Of a stretch of 64,000 bases of DNA, positions 11,720-22,149 are shown in pieces (position 1 is the stretch's first letter; every line of letters starts with the position of its first letter). Source of the DNA: Cymodocea nodosa (lineage: Eukaryota > Streptophyta > Magnoliopsida > Alismatales > Cymodoceaceae). The stretch covers positions 883,001 to 947,000 of the forward strand of contig CM072340.1 of NCBI GenBank assembly GCA_036874045.1, read 5' to 3'. A model generated the notes under the pieces. It was not told the origin of the DNA. It saw nothing but the letters and a program-made list of their open reading frames with translations, and did no database searches. The translations under genes and the position numbers were made by a program.

Positions 11720-13941
11720 CTAGCTACTTGGAGGAAGCTTGTTGAGAATGGAATGCTCGGGCTTGTGATCGCATTCGAAATCCAGATGAACAAACGCTCT
11801 CTCCACCTCCGGAAGTTCCTCGATTTTTATCTGAAGCGATTCGCCGATGGCGTGCGCGTCCTTCAGAGGCAAATCCTCGGGAAGTTCGATGTCGACCTGT
11901 TAGGGTTCGGGTTTGCATATCAGATAATGTTAGGGTTTGCTGGGAATAAATGTGGGATCGAATTATTAACAGTTTGAATTCGAATTTCACGAGGAGAACA
12001 ATGAATGATGGATGGATGGATGAATCTACAGCTGCACAAACCTCCACGAAGTACAGAACGCCGAAGGTGTAAGCTCGAACGGTGTCGACGCGCTTGATTT
12101 GGGCGTCGTGTCTTAGGACGAGGTATGTTAATTTCTGCAACATTTCGGGAGGGGCCGATTGACTCATAAGAGAAACTGCAGGATCGAAACAGATTGCAGC
12201 AATCAGACCAGTTGATTGATGCTCTCGACTGGTTATTATATTCATAAGATTTTGTGGTTGCAAAGAAGAGCTTTTTTTTCTTCTTCTTTCTTCTTTGTTT
12301 AATTCAAATCTTGGGAATGGAGAAGATGCAGAGGAGGGAAAATACCGACCAGCGTTTTCCATGACAGTTCCCGACCAATTCGTAATGGTATAAACTGCTA
12401 GGATGATAGCACCCACTGGATCGATCCACCAACAGTATTTGTCGCCAAGAACAGCAGCAGCTAACCCAACAACATTTGTGACAACATCAAAATAGTGATC
12501 CTAAAACTCAGCAGATGATTACACAGAGATGATCAGCAACAGCAACAGATGATCTGATTCATGTCGACCGGAAGAAGATGGATCAACCCAAGTAGAATGC
12601 ATACATACATACATACCTTTGCATAGGCACGGACAAGCTCGTTCCCTGAGGTTCTGCAGTAGAACCAAAGACCAAGTTTCACGACTGTGGCAGTCAGCAT
12701 GATTGCGTACAGCCAAACCAGTTGTGTTGGAGAAAGCTTTTCAGAGGGTTCGGGACGAACCAGTTGTTCTACTGCCTGCACCAGAACTTGAAATCCTGTA
12801 AAGCATGCGACGAGCAAGTTCAATTTGAAGAAATCCGAATCATCATGTACCACACACAGTTCAAAATCATGAAAATTTGTAGAAATTGTAGTGCCATATC
12901 ATTTATGTTGTCCAAGAGTGTGAAATGATGGCACATACCCAGAGTAGCCATGACGGCAGCAAAAATAATGATCCCCACGGGTTGCACACGCAGCTTGCCA
13001 ATTGGGTACTGGTAGACATTTATGTTCTTCATCGACAGGTGTGTGAACCAGAGAATGCCCCCCGCCATGAGATCTAGCAAGGAATCAAGCGTTGATGCAG
13101 CAATGGCAATAGACCCACTTCTTACGGTCGCATAAACCTTCGGTTCAGAAATCAACAAGTTCGATTAGTTCCCTGTGGCAAGCGGGCGACCAACGTCGGA
13201 GGCAGCAGTACATGGCTTGGTTTGACTTCTTTACCTTAAGCACCAACAAGATGATATTAGCATAGTTGGAGATCTTCATGGCGAACTCCTCCTGCTCCGT
13301 TGTGTTGTCATCTTCGTCGTGAATGGCTCCGTTCAGAGAGTCTACTTCCTCGAACGATTTCAAAGTGGCGAGCTGCTTCTCGTAGTATTCCTTCTCCCCT
13401 GAGTAATCAAATGGATAGAAACGAAGACATGAGTTGAAGAACATCACATGAACTCCACCCACCTTGCTTCCACTCTAACTCTGTCAACCACCACATTCTG
13501 TAAACTTGGGAATCGATTTCATCCGTTCTGCCATCCAACAACCCATCAAACAGGGATCCTCACAGAATCGATTTTTCCAAAAAAAAAAAGAGAAGGGAAA
13601 CAAGAGAAACAAGATTAATGATGATGGCTGGCACAATCAACAAACAAACCACAACACCCAAGGTGTGGTGAAGCTTCAAAAGGCCTACTACTACGTCTCC
13701 CGAACATTTATTTGTCTGGAAAAGGAAGGGAAGAGATCGGAGAACGATGCTTACCATGGAGGACGCCTTGGGATTTGGAAAAGTCAATGTGGTATGGGTT
13801 CTCTGGGTTCATACCACTCCGGATTTTCTCCGGCAACATGGAGACGAACCTGTTCCTCAGAGACCCAACCGAATTACATACCTCCCGGTTTGCTCCTCCC
13901 ATCAATGGCGTCTTCATGTCATCACCACCACCGCGCTCCAT
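11720..13941 (-). CDS. MTP9: Mn-type cation diffusion facilitator (metal tolerance protein, MTP9/10 clade)
   Basis: Complete minus-strand gene, seven coding exons in transcript order: 13755-13941, 13235-13398, 12939-13137, 12617-12795, 12350-12500, 12042-12175, 11720-11896. All junctions are GT-AG and keep frame, giving 396 aa. CDF proteins are membrane divalent-cation/H+ antiporters; this subgroup moves Mn2+ out of the cytosol. Both metal-site motifs of the Mn subgroup are present: DSLLD (residues 135-139) and DHYFD (244-248). Other landmarks are [20 protein letters not shown] near residue 63, [23 protein letters not shown] and the cytoplasmic C-terminal domain (about 295-396) ending shortly after HKPEHS. 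The text is closer to MTP9/MTP10 than to MTP11 or MTP8. The start is the ATG at 13941; the upstream in-frame GTG is not needed. The symbol follows the single rice member of this clade. Confidence 0.93.
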
Positions 13942-15792
13942 CACTCTTCTTCTTCTGATGATGATGATGCTGATGATGAGGAGGAGGGGAGATCAGAGGA
14001 AGATGATTTCGGATTGGATGGAGAAGAGCCGACACACAACAATCCAATCTCGAGAGAGCAAGTGGGCTGGTGCTATTTTGCCGTCTAGTGCTCGCTCAAC
14101 CCTCTGTGATTACGATGATTTGACAAAGAAAATGGCAGCGATTGAAGTCTCCTTCGTGTCTGCATCATCGGAAACAAGCTTCTTCCGTCCAACTTGTGTT
14201 TTCCATGGTAAATTAAATTCTATTATTTTTTCCTTCCCATCAATTATCGTAAGTTTTCTGCCAATTATTCCTTGCTAATTATCAACCTTTATTTAACATG
14301 TCAAGGTTTATCTTAACGATGTCGAATTTTTTTTATTATATTATTAACACAGATTTAAATCCTTAATTTTGAATTTATAGTTAAATTTTTTATCTCAGTA
14401 TAAAAAGGTTATCAAACTTTAATTTCATTATCCTTCCTAACAATTTTATTAATTTTCCTTTCAAAACAATGCTATTATATTTTTCAGACATTATAAGTTT
14501 GAAAATCTTTTAAAAATTAAAGTTCAAAATATATGAAAAAAATAAAAATTATTTTTTACCTTAGGAAAAAGACATTGCAATTATTTCTTACATTATTTAA
14601 AATAGAATCACAGATTTATAAGCACTCATAGATAAACTCCAAATCTTAAAAATATTGTAAATACTTATTTTATATATTAAATACATTATCTGTAAAAATC
14701 ATATTTAAAACAAACATACATCTCAGATGTAACTTTTCATTACATTTCAGGTGAAGTCTGAAGATTACGTTTGTAATAACAATGCTATTATTTTTACATT
14801 ATTTAAAATGGAAAAATGAGTGTGGACTCACTTATAGTTAAAAATATGTTTATTTTATAATTTAAATGCATCAATTTAAAATATATCAATGGTGAAAATT
14901 TTATATGTAATAAATAAATATCTTTTAAAAAAAAATATTTGTTTCAAATGTAATATTCACTATTAATTGATTTTATATTAATATATTTAAATCATGAGAT
15001 AAATAATTATGACATCTTTAACTTATCTATAGGAATATTAAACTCTATTTAAAATTTAAATTAAAAGGACGTTACAAATATAATAATTTAAACCCATTGG
15101 GTAAAATATAATAATTTGTCCAAATCAGTTTTGTGGACATCCACTTGTTTTTGGTTTGTCCACCACTTGACCATCCTATTGTCCGACGAATTATTTTGGT
15201 AAACAATTCCTAAAATTTTTTTGGAGTTGTACTATTTCGGAACTTTGATACAAAATTTTATTTTTTTAAATTTGTTAGGTAACCAACTCCTAAACAAATA
15301 ATTCATTGACTCGTGAAAAATTCAAAGTAGCAGGTAGAGAAATAAAATTAAAAGGTCAGGTTGCTTGATTTGTCTATGTAATCTACAAACGTGGATGGTT
15401 AGTGAAAATGAAAGACCAAATTAAGGAGGTGTATGCATTTTGGAAAATAAAAGTGTGGCTGGTTCTCGAGGGATTTTATTTATTTGTATTGAAATTTTAA
15501 CTTAAAATCAACTAATTATAAGTAAAAAAGTTCATTATATATAAAGTCTAATTTTATCATTATATTTAACTTTTCTAGCATTCTCTTGTTCACTTGTGAT
15601 TTATTTATGTACATGGATAAATGTGAGTGAAATTATTCTTTTATATATATAGAGAGAGAGAGATAAAGGGAAAGTAGATTAACAGGAAGTTCTCAAAGTT
15701 TTTTATTTATTGTATCATTTTATAAATTTTATGACTGGAAAAAGAGTTTAAACAGCATGTCTGATGCAACCAACCCACATTTAATTAATTAA
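13942..15792. other. MTP 5' flank and gene-free AT-rich DNA
   Basis: 13942-14120 is CT/GA-rich and probably holds the MTP 5' UTR and promoter. 14300-15790 is strongly AT-rich with no supported ORF. An (AG)n run lies near 15651-15662 and a (TTAA)n run at 15781-15799. Confidence 0.55.
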
Positions 15793-16017
15793 TTAATTAC
15801 CTTTTGTCGACGGTCGACGTTTACCGCCAGGGTGTGTCGCCGGCGGCGGCCGCAGGGGTTCATAGTTCAGCCGGTTCAGTCCGCCATGGAAGCGGCCGAA
15901 GAAGTCGTTCCGAGCTTGCACGAGAGAGGCCCACGCGCCGCCCGTCTCGTCCTCCATGTCAATCCGAGCTTCCAGGAGTGGGTCATCAGCCACACCGCCC
16001 GCATCCTTCCTCCCCAT
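15793..16017 (-). CDS. Small GC-rich ORF, short gene or orphan first exon
   Basis: A 74-codon ORF starting MGRKDAGGVADDPLLEARID and containing ARNDFFGRFHGGLNRLNYEP; I do not recognise it. Sequence upstream of the ATG looks like a GC-rich 5' UTR, and a TATA-like (TA)n run sits about 125 bp upstream. Near its end (minus strand) the sequence reads ACAAAAGGTAATTAATT: either translation stops at TAA to give 74 aa, or AAAAG/GTAATT is a splice donor and this is a first exon. No downstream exon is visible in the AT-rich DNA between here and the MTP gene. Base composition contrasts sharply with the flanks. The overlapping plus-strand ORF has repetitive Pro/Arg/Ser composition and is less convincing. 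Confidence 0.4.
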   Translation of the reverse strand: MGRKDAGGVADDPLLEARIDMEDETGGAWASLVQARNDFFGRFHGGLNRLNYEPLRPPPATHPGGKRRPSTKGN

Positions 16018-16099
16018 CGATGCTCCTCCTCTCAGCGCAGCTAGCTAGCTTTCCTCGAGAACTCCTCCCGGAACCCTAGAAACCAGGGTTAGATGATCA

Positions 16100-16153
16100 T
16101 GTGTGTGTGTGTGTGTACCTGAGGAGGTCGGTGGTGTGCGTATATATATATAT
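16100..16153 (-). promoter_or_regulatory. (GT)n and TATA-like (TA)n upstream of the small ORF
   Basis: A (GT)n microsatellite (about 16100-16116) and a TATATATATATA run (about 16141-16152) lie upstream of the minus-strand small ORF. The TA run is at a plausible TATA-box distance for a short 5' UTR, but it may be only a microsatellite. Confidence 0.3.
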
Positions 16154-17679
16154 GTGGAAGACAGCAGACAGGGCAGGCAGATGCAGGCAGGTGTTGAAGC
16201 TTAGCTTCTGGTGTGCTCAGACCTTGGACGTTAAAGGCTAGGAAACAGTACAGAGATGCAAGTTCTAAATTTTAACTCAAAATTTTTGATTAGAACATTC
16301 TTAAATAGAAGTTGATGTTAATGTAGTTAACGAAGTACATTCTATCTAAGACCAACATGCTTTTCCTGGCCTTCCAGTGAAAGCTTCAAGAAATGGGCAA
16401 ACGAGGTTGAAGCAGAGATTATAGACTAGCTTCTCTGGTCTTCTTTATTGAGAGTAGCCTTTTCTGCTTCTTTTCCTTATTGTACTTTTAACTCTGTTGT
16501 TTTTTTTAACCCAGTGGTGGGATCACAATTGATGGTATTTTAATTATGTTGCACTTTTATTGTTTTTTTTTTATAAAAAAAAATAATTGATAATGAATAA
16601 AAAGATTTATCATTATATAAACTTAAATTCAGCTTTATTTTAATTAATGTCAAACTTTTTCAATATTCTCTTTTACTTGTGGTATAGAAATTGTTATAAT
16701 ATTATTAATATTTTGCGAATCTAGAGCAAAAATTATTAGTTTACTTGTACCTCAATTTTGAAGAAAAGGCGGACAAGTACACATTGTTGAAATTTGAGAT
16801 TTAAGCCGACAGCCTACTTAGGAAGGAACCAATGAATCTTGATAAATCATTTAATCGTACATAAAAATAATCATTACCAAAAGTAATCATAATAATGTTT
16901 TTTTTGGAAATTCGTAGAAATATTTTATTGTAGAATTTGAATCTTGATGAAAAGTACGAAATTTCAGACAATCATAAATCTTATTATTATATCTTTTAAC
17001 CTTATATGAAAATAACATGCTCACAACAACAAATAAACATTTTTCACTGAATGTGATTTTCTTTTCATTCTCAGAAATTTATCTGTAGTTCATTGCAAGT
17101 AAATTTCTAAATGAATTTGTTGATTATTCATTTAGCAAAGTAATAACTAGACTAATGACTACTTTAGTAAAATCACCTATTATTTATTTTCATAATTGTC
17201 ATCCAATGTTGCTCCAAACATGCATGCATTATAAGTAGGCAATTACTGACAAAATGTAGAAATGACAATTTAAAACCAATTACTTTTAAATGAAAAGGAC
17301 TCTCATTATATAATCATCAAGTTTCATTCCCATTTGCTACTGGGAGACCATTTTAATACCCTTTCTCTCACTTGTAGTTTTTGTTTTGGACTTAAGTGTC
17401 TTTTATTTATGGATGGATGGGGTCCTTATAGAGAGATTACACATGAGTTTGACATCATATAGAAATATGCGATATCCATCAAAATCAATTAGTTATGAAA
17501 GGAGAGATGAAACCAATATAGTATATTTCAACAAAAGAAATATTGTTTTTAATTAATAATATTAATAAAATAACAATAAAAGATGACACATTGGTATCTT
17601 TAGTAATCAACAATACTGATTTACTAAATTTACATGAAATATCATCACCTCTCATGCCTAGACGTTTAAACCTTGCCAA
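16154..17679. other. Gene-free AT-rich intergenic DNA
   Basis: No ORF with coding character, no RNA gene and no clean transposon termini seen. Poly-T and poly-A tracts occur near 16500 and 16562-16585. Confidence 0.55.
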
Positions 17680-17900
17680 AGTTTGGATTTCATTTCACAT
17701 ATGAAAATACACTAATGTTTTCCAACAATCTTTACCCAATGTGTTATTTATATATCAGCTTATTTCTATAAACTACTTTAACAAATTGTAATTTGAACTA
17801 AAAACATTGAATGCAAAAAACTAGGATTACACATCTTTTTTGAAAATGTTTTTTTTTTTTTCATGCACTGGATTAAAATTAATCATTATTAAACAAACCC
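17680..17900. mobile_element. MITE, family M, diverged copy
   Basis: The right end, GGATTAAAATTAATCATTATTAAAC, is the inverted form of the TTTGGTAATGATTATTTTAA end seen at 18411. The left end near 17690 (AAAGTTTGGATTTCATTT) is weaker. Body layout matches the copies at 18411-18632 and 24306-24512. Non-coding. Confidence 0.45.
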
Positions 17901-17935
17901 TAAGTCAACCTAGAACTATATAAGACTTGAGTTAG

Positions 17936-18054
17936 GTGCATTTACACCTACTACCAGGCACTGACTCCTATAAGAACTCTGGAGTTAACTGTGTTTGGGC
18001 GAGAGCAGAACCAAGATGGGTGACCACTTGGGAAGTTCTCGTGCAGTGCCTATG
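17936..18054 (+). pseudogene. 5S rRNA-like head of the retroposon
   Basis: Collinear with a whole plant 5S rRNA from its 5' end (GTGCATTTACACC) to near its 3' end (TCTCGTGCAGTGCC), with scattered substitutions throughout and conserved promoter boxes. It is not a functional 5S gene: stem-forming positions are altered, no T-run terminator follows directly, and the sequence continues into the retroposon body. Confidence 0.85.
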
Positions 18055-18365
18055 GGCAGTAGTGTTGACTCTGCTCAAGCATTGGCAAGTTGTAGCTGTG
18101 TGCATCACTTACCAAAGTGGGCCTAGCAAGGCCCCCTACAAGCTTTCGTCTCCTTAGATACTTATGGTGTATACCAGGCTATTTGAGTGTCTATTGAGAC
18201 TCACATGTTATCACCTCCATGGATACTCCTAGTGTATACCAGGCTGTTTGAGTGTTCATGAAGGTTCACCTTCTATCACCTCAAAGGATACTCCTGGTGT
18301 TCACCAAGCTGTTTGAGTGTCTAATGAGGACTTTTTAAATAAATAAAAAAAAAAAAAAAAAAAAA
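17936..18365 (+). mobile_element. 5S rRNA-derived SINE-like retroposon, copy 1
   Basis: Full element of about 430 bp. The first ~119 bp align end to end with plant 5S rRNA, including GAGTTAACTGTGTTTGGGCG (box A region) and AGATGGGTGACCACTTGGGA (box C region). A specific ~95-bp body follows, then three tandem 65-bp units (GATACT at 18157, 18222 and 18287), then a poly(A) tail. The element is flanked by a perfect 14-bp direct repeat, AAGACTTGAGTTAG, at 17922-17935 and 18366-18379. A 5S-type internal Pol III promoter, A-tail and long target-site duplication are the hallmarks of a SINE mobilised by LINE machinery. The plant TRIM Cassandra also carries 5S sequence, but inside LTRs with 5-bp duplications, which does not fit. 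Confidence 0.85.
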
Positions 18366-18410
18366 AAGACTTGAGTTAGATCAATCCTAAAAAGTCAAGC
18401 TTAAGGTCAA

Positions 18411-18632
18411 TTTGGTAATGATTATTTTAATCACCATGCATATAAAAATAGCATGGCATTTTCAAAAACAATGAAACACTCATCATTTAACATAAAAATT
18501 ATAATTGTTCAAATTATAATTTTTTAAAGTTAATATTTAAAAATAAGTTGACATATAAATAATATATTTAATAATTATTATTAAAAATTACTAGTGCATT
18601 TTCATATATTAACTAAAATAATTGTTAATAAA
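18411..18632. mobile_element. MITE, family M
   Basis: About 220-bp non-coding element with terminal inverted repeats TTTGGTAATGATTATTTTAA and, at the right end, CTAAAATAATTGTTAATAAAC. The ends match those at 24306-24512 and, less well, 17680-17900. No clear target-site duplication, so superfamily is not assigned. Confidence 0.6.
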
Positions 18633-18961
18633 CGATCCAAGGAAAGCCATGATCCAATCTTCCAATCTATATGATCATTGTATTTTTCCAGCCAATTATT
18701 TATTTATTTAATTTTTAAGTCCTCCCCATCCTTGTTCTTTTCCCTGTAAAAACCGGATGATAACATTTTACTTCGCACAATAGTCTCTTCTCTTCTCTCT
18801 ATTCTATGTACCCTTAAATCACAATTCTCTTTGCATTCTCAAATAAAGCAACAAATTCATGCTTTAACAATCAAAATGTACTAAGTCCAAGTGTGAAATT
18901 AGTATCATACTTGGAATACCTCTTAACTAAAAGTTTCTTCACTCAGGCCAAATTTAGTTTC

Positions 18962-19399
18962 TTAACTAAAATATGTTTGTGCATTTAAAATTTCAATTTC
19001 AAAAACAACGAAATTCTGAATTACCATGTAATTATAGAATGTGAATTCTCATCTAAAGAAGAGTGAAATTGAATTCTGTCTTGAAAAATTCTTACATGTA
19101 TTTCAATTATTAATAAATGATATATAAATATTTAATAATATAATTATATAATATGTCAATTGATTAATATATTAAATTTATTAATTAATTAAAAATAATT
19201 ATATTACATTATTATCACACATAAATATAAAATTCTAATTTTATCTAATTTCATATTATACAAAAATACCTGAATTTCAATTTTCATCTAATTTTTGAAC
19301 GTGCATAAATAACTATATTTTAAATTCTATTTTTGTCTAATTTTGTAAAATTTCAATTTCTTCAGAATTTCAATTCTACGTATACAAATAGACCCTTAA
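18962..19399. mobile_element. MITE, probable PIF/Harbinger type
   Basis: Left part TTAACTAAAATATGTTTGTG, with AAATTTCAATTTCAAAAACA further in, mirrors the right part, TTTCAATTTCTTCAGAATTT followed by TACAAATAGACCCTTAA. A TTA/TAA trinucleotide at each edge fits a PIF/Harbinger target site. Interior is AT-rich and non-coding. Confidence 0.5.
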
Positions 19400-20460
19400 G
19401 AAGGGTTTGTGCCACCATGACTAACATGTCATGGTGGGAGATGAAGTCATTTTCGTCCATTTCCACCATTGTGATCTATTTGTGTATATTAGAGATGGGG
19501 AAAAATTATTTTCCCACATTGCCACCATATAAAAAAGTCAATAAAAATTTCATTTCCCATCTCCCCCCTTCCTTCCCCACTAAGAAATTTGTCGCTAGAG
19601 CGAAGAGACACATCTTCTACCCATTTGTGCATCTTCCAACTGTCCATGCCTCTTCTGCATGGGCCGCCTTCCACTACAACTTGTCTTACAACTTCACATA
19701 TATCTTTGCAACTTTGCGCCTGTCATCTGTCGTAGTTCAGTCTTGTAGCTTCACACTTGTTGCCTATCGTAGCTTGTCTTGCAGCTTTACGCTTATCGCC
19801 TACCATAGTTTGTTTGTCTTGTAACTTCACACACATCTTCGTAATTTTACACCTATCCTCTAGTGGTACATATCTCTCTACCATTCTTTGCCATTTTTCC
19901 TCCTTTATTCTGTGGTTCATTGGAGAAAATGCCTGCTTCATTTTTGTTATTAAGATCTATTTTGCATTTGTTGTTTTGCATTCGGGATGATGTGTTTGTT
20001 GATTTTTACAGTGGTTTTGCATTTGTTGTTGATGTTTTGCATAGCTTGCATGTGTGTTCGTGCTACAACCTACATGTTGAATGTTGTGTTAACAGTAGTA
20101 ATTGGTTGTTGATGTTTCACCATGTCCCACTGCACCAGCCCACACCCTTCCCTGAAGAACCCCAGATCTGCTTGACCATAGAAGTTGACATTGATCACGC
20201 TGCTCCCGCCCAAGACATGCCCCCCTCATGTTTCGCACTCCTTCCGTCGACGAGTGTCACGACTGCCTCGTCGACGATAGGATTTTCATGAAGCCTTCCT
20301 GGGTCATGACCCCTGGATATTCCAATGGGCTGCCCCCCACGATCCAGGAGGACTTTGTACGACACCGACGGCGTGGCGGCTAGTGGACACCTGACCGTGG
20401 CCCCGCCCACGATGACGTCGACATCGAGGTTTTGTTGATGCTTTTCTAGAGCAAAGCAAC
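19400..20460. other. Unassigned stretch with a GC-rich island at 20140-20440
   Basis: 19400-20120 has internally similar phrases (TTGTCTTGYAGCTTCACRC and variants near 19680-19850) but no protein I recognise. 20140-20440 is far richer in GC than its surroundings, with a 71-codon minus-strand ORF at 20195-20410 and a plus-strand frame ending near 20290. Neither resembles a known family to me. It could be a captured gene fragment. Confidence 0.35.
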
Positions 20461-20899
20461 CTTCATCAAATAACCAACAATGGGATCGTTGGTTATCAAA
20501 TAACCATCTATATTAGTGATAATATTTTTGCATATGTTTCAATTTAGATTTCCTTCTCTTAATATAATAAAGTAGACAACCAACTGCATTATTTCAATGA
20601 TTAATAAAGGACCATATATCTTTAAAAGAGTATCACAAGTTTTACCAGAAGAGGGCATCCTCATATATGATCCTCATATATGACAGTAACTAGACAAATA
20701 CCATGCTAATATGTTTTGCATGTCTGACAAATGCCAAAGTGCATACATGTTTGGATTTAATGCTTTGAAATACCTTATCAAATTGCTAGTATGATTAAGA
20801 CGTTCTCTTTATGCAGGTCATTGTAATTTTTATACAGGTCATTATTATTTGTTAATATAGTTACTATATGTTTGGTTGAATTTTTTATCTATAAAGTTG

Positions 20900-21720
20900 T
20901 ATTTTTAGGAAAATGACTTTAAAAAAGAGTAAATACGTCAATTGGAGCATGAAGCAGAACAAATTTTTTTAAAATATTTTATCAGCAAAAATTAGAAAAG
21001 AGAATGTCAAACAACATGATAAAAGATCAGAATAGATATTTAGAATGAAATCATTGTTAAGTACAATAATGACTAAGACAAATGTAGAAAAAAAAAATAT
21101 GTTGAAAGTAGAATGACAGACTTGGAGAACTTTATATAAAAATTTCCAAGCAAAGTAAATGAGAGTGAGACTATATCTATGACTATAATGACATTCTCAA
21201 AGAAATTTGAGATAAATTTGTGTAGGTGAAATATTTTATTTAATGTTATTCATGTCAGAATGTCAAACATGCTAGGGAAAGCCTTGTCCAATATACAATG
21301 ATTTGTAAACCGTATTTGATAGAAATATAGCAACTAGAGTAAATAGTCAAGTTCTCCAAGATTTTCAAGACACACAATATGTGTGACTCCTAAAGAACCT
21401 GTGAACACCTTTTCTACATTTAGTACATAGGTTCCCCAACAACCATGTAGTGAAGAAAATGAAAATACTACACCAAACCCTTATACAGGTAACAATATGA
21501 CTAGAAAGTCAAGGAAAAAAGTTTGACCACAATGGCTAAATCAATGTAAGAATTGAGTAGAAATTTGTTAAGGATTCTGAATTTACAACAAGAGAGCACA
21601 TGCAAGCAATGGAATTGCTAGAAAACCCTATCAAAAGGGCTTTCTTTCTAGGGTTACTAATAACGAACCATAGGAGTGGTTACTATATTACATTGAGAGA
21701 GATTGAACTATGACTATTGT
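20900..21720 (+). pseudogene. Decayed PIF/Harbinger ORF1 (Myb/SANT-like accessory protein)
   Basis: Plus-strand frames, broken by stops, read as pieces of the Myb/SANT-like ORF1 of PIF/Harbinger elements: YVNWSMKQNKFFLKYFISKN near 20930 and FTTREHMQAMELLENPIKRA near 21580. In active elements ORF1 binds the ends and partners the transposase. It lies upstream of, and in the same orientation as, the transposase remnant at 22150-23360. Inactive. Confidence 0.55.
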
Positions 21721-22149
21721 TTGTTATAATCATGTTTGTTTGAATATTTGACTGTGATGTAATAATTGCTAGTTGAGTTATTATTTAGTTAAAATATAAC
21801 TATTGTTTGTCTACGTTCATTGTTGTTATTATTCAGTTATGATTATGACTATTTGAGTTATTGACTTTATTGATTGATTATGCACTCTACTTTTGATGCT
21901 TTGTGAATTGTATTTGGTTGATTGTTGATATATTTCATGTCTTTGCTCTTTTACAAGTAGTTATTCTATACATAGACAACTAAGATGAAAGTAAAGAATG
22001 ACAATTACAGAGGTGAAGACAACGAATAGTGTTGAGTACCACAATCACAATAACATTAGGACTAGTTGCACAATAACAATCAAATGCTAGAAATCACCCC
22101 ACTAAACAAGTATATAGTAAAGAAAGATAATGATATACCAATATATTAT

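Larger units (their letters stand above)
17922..18379. repeat. 14-bp target-site duplication flanking the 5S retroposon
   Basis: AAGACTTGAGTTAG occurs once just before the 5S-like head (17922-17935) and once just after the poly(A) run (18366-18379), with no mismatch. One or two A residues on the right are shared with the tail, so the true length is 12-14 bp. Confidence 0.92.

Noticed and set aside
13506..14278. Plus-strand ORFs over the MTP 5' end
   Set aside because: They overlap MTP exon 1 in other frames and have no domain or conserved motif.
17936..18054. Functional 5S rRNA gene
   Set aside because: Many substitutions, no T-run terminator after the 5S end, continuation into a poly(A)-tailed body and flanking target duplications mark it as a retroposon head.
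17936..18365. Cassandra-type TRIM LTR
   Set aside because: The 5S sequence is at the very 5' edge, the element ends in poly(A), and the duplication is 14 bp, all unlike an LTR.
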